Source of the DNA: Pseudomonas viridiflava
Lineage (GTDB): Bacteria; Pseudomonadota; Gammaproteobacteria; Pseudomonadales; Pseudomonadaceae
Assembly: GCF_900573885.1 (NCBI RefSeq)
Contig: NZ_UPSE01000453.1
Coordinates: 310,001-374,000, forward strand
DNA: 64,000 nt
Direction: 5' to 3'
Made by a program: the position numbers and the translations under genes. Position 1 is the first letter of the stretch; each line of letters starts with the position of its first letter. The notes under the pieces are model-generated. The model worked only from the letters and a program-made list of their open reading frames with translations. It was not told the origin of the DNA and searched no databases. This document shows positions 63,172-64,000 of the stretch, piece after piece.

Positions 63172-64000
63172 ATGAACCTTGCCAACAAACCCCTCGCCGG
63201 GGTGAAAGTCGTCGAACTCGGCACGCTGATCGCCGGGCCTTTTGCCTCGCGCATCTGCGCCGAATTTGGTGCCGAGGTGGTGAAGGTGGAGTCCCCCGAT
63301 GGCGGCGACCCGCTGCGCAAGTGGCGCAAGCTGTATGAAGGCACCTCGCTGTGGTGGTTTGTGCAGGCGCGTAATAAACAGTCGCTGACGCTCAACCTCA
63401 AACACCCGGACGGCCGTGAGGTGCTGCTCAAATTGCTGAGTGAAGCGGACGTCCTGATCGAAAACTTTCGCCCCGGCGTGCTGGAGAAACTCGGTTTCGG
63501 CTGGGACGTTTTGCATGCGCTCAATCCGAATCTGGTGATGGTGCGGCTGTCCGGCTTTGGTCAGACCGGCCCGATGAAAGACCAACCGGGCTTCGGCGCG
63601 GTGGGTGAGTCGATGGGCGGGCTGCGTTATATCACCGGCTTCGAAGACCGGCCGCCGGTACGCACCGGCATTTCCATTGGCGATTCGATTGCGGCGCTGT
63701 GGGGCGTGATCGGCGCGCTGATGGCGCTGCGGCACCGCGAGGTGAATGGCGGCAAGGGCCAGGTGGTGGACGTGGCGTTGTACGAGGCGATTTTCGCCAT
63801 GATGGAAAGCATGGTGCCGGAGTTCGATGTGTTCGGGTTTATTCGCGAGCGCACCGGCAACATCATGCCGGGCATCACGCCCTCCTCCATCCACACCAGC
63901 GCTGACGGCAAGCACATTCAGATTGGCGCCAACGGCGATGCCATCTTCAAGCGCTTTATGCTCGCCATCGGCCGCGCCGACCTGGCGGACGATGCCTCAC
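63172..64000 (+). CDS. CaiB/BaiF family CoA-transferase, 3'-truncated by window edge
   Basis: Family III CoA-transferase. The ATG at 63172 opens a frame running off the right edge (276 residues seen; full-length about 380-410). Landmarks: VKVVELGTLIAGPFASRICAEFGAEVVKVESPDGGDPLR, LIENFRPGVLEKLGF, LVMVRLSGFGQTGP, the catalytic Asp in GISIGDSIAA, and MPGITPSSIHTSADGKHIQIGAN. It transfers CoA between carboxylic acids (succinyl-CoA, carnitine-type or others); substrate unknown. Confidence 0.92.
   Translation, partial: MNLANKPLAGVKVVELGTLIAGPFASRICAEFGAEVVKVESPDGGDPLRKWRKLYEGTSLWWFVQARNKQSLTLNLKHPDGREVLLKLLSEADVLIENFRPGVLEKLGFGWDVLHALNPNLVMVRLSGFGQTGPMKDQPGFGAVGESMGGLRYITGFEDRPPVRTGISIGDSIAALWGVIGALMALRHREVNGGKGQVVDVALYEAIFAMMESMVPEFDVFGFIRERTGNIMPGITPSSIHTSADGKHIQIGANGDAIFKRFMLAIGRADLADDAS

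Overview
The window reads as a chromosomal segment of a Pseudomonas-type gammaproteobacterium (GC-rich, roughly 60% or more by eye, dense coding, ATGA-type gene overlaps, REP-like palindromes between genes). The order plsB, mexL-mexJK, tsaB, adk, ppc, the DUF4398/OmpA lipoprotein pair, cadR/cadA, the DUF1704 gene, lysS, prfB, wspR-wspA and recJ is, from memory, the order of the P. aeruginosa PA3673-PA3725 stretch. No phage, integron, plasmid, rRNA, tRNA or CRISPR locus is visible.

Layout. 1-4974: 3' part of plsB, a small lipoprotein, a divergent quinone reductase/quinol monooxygenase-like pair (mdaB and an ABM-domain gene), a Yip1-family membrane protein and a DUF4197 protein. 5084-9163: a 1335-residue inverse autotransporter (intimin/invasin-like) with nine Ig-like repeats. 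9180-14103: mexJK RND efflux genes with the divergent TetR repressor mexL. 14166-22275: rsmJ, an extensin-like gene, a PEP mutase-like gene, a DUF72 gene, tsaB, adk and ppc. 22498-31552: lipoproteins including the OmpA-like lptF, the cadmium/zinc pair cadR/cadA, an alpha/beta hydrolase, a DUF1704 putative metallopeptidase and a TetR regulator. 31689-34423: lysS and prfB, with the programmed +1 frameshift of prfB intact. 34666-43889: a DUF533 gene and the complete wspABCDEF-wspR surface-sensing/c-di-GMP operon. 44139-44946: a DUF3077 gene preceded by about 500 bp of strongly folded DNA with tiny coupled ORFs, the most unusual stretch here. 44947-46938: a HAF-repeat autotransporter. 47029-58884: a polyamine uptake/catabolism island (LysR, two PatD-like aldehyde dehydrogenases, a complete YdcS-T-U-V/Pot-type ABC transporter, an APC permease) ending in a membrane diguanylate cyclase with an NMT1/THI5-type periplasmic domain. 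58968-64000: an acidic hypothetical protein, recJ, a FUSC-family membrane protein, yaeQ and the 5' part of a CaiB/BaiF CoA-transferase.

Themes: surface adhesion and c-di-GMP (inverse autotransporter, HAF autotransporter, Wsp, the NMT1-GGDEF protein) sit beside efflux, metal detoxification and polyamine use. Intergenic spaces carry at least four families of palindromic repeats: REP/REPIN, the GGAATCC-ended palindrome, the CCCTCTCCCC inverted repeat and a GTTGGG-type palindrome. Family names come from reading the proteins against known families; no database search was possible.
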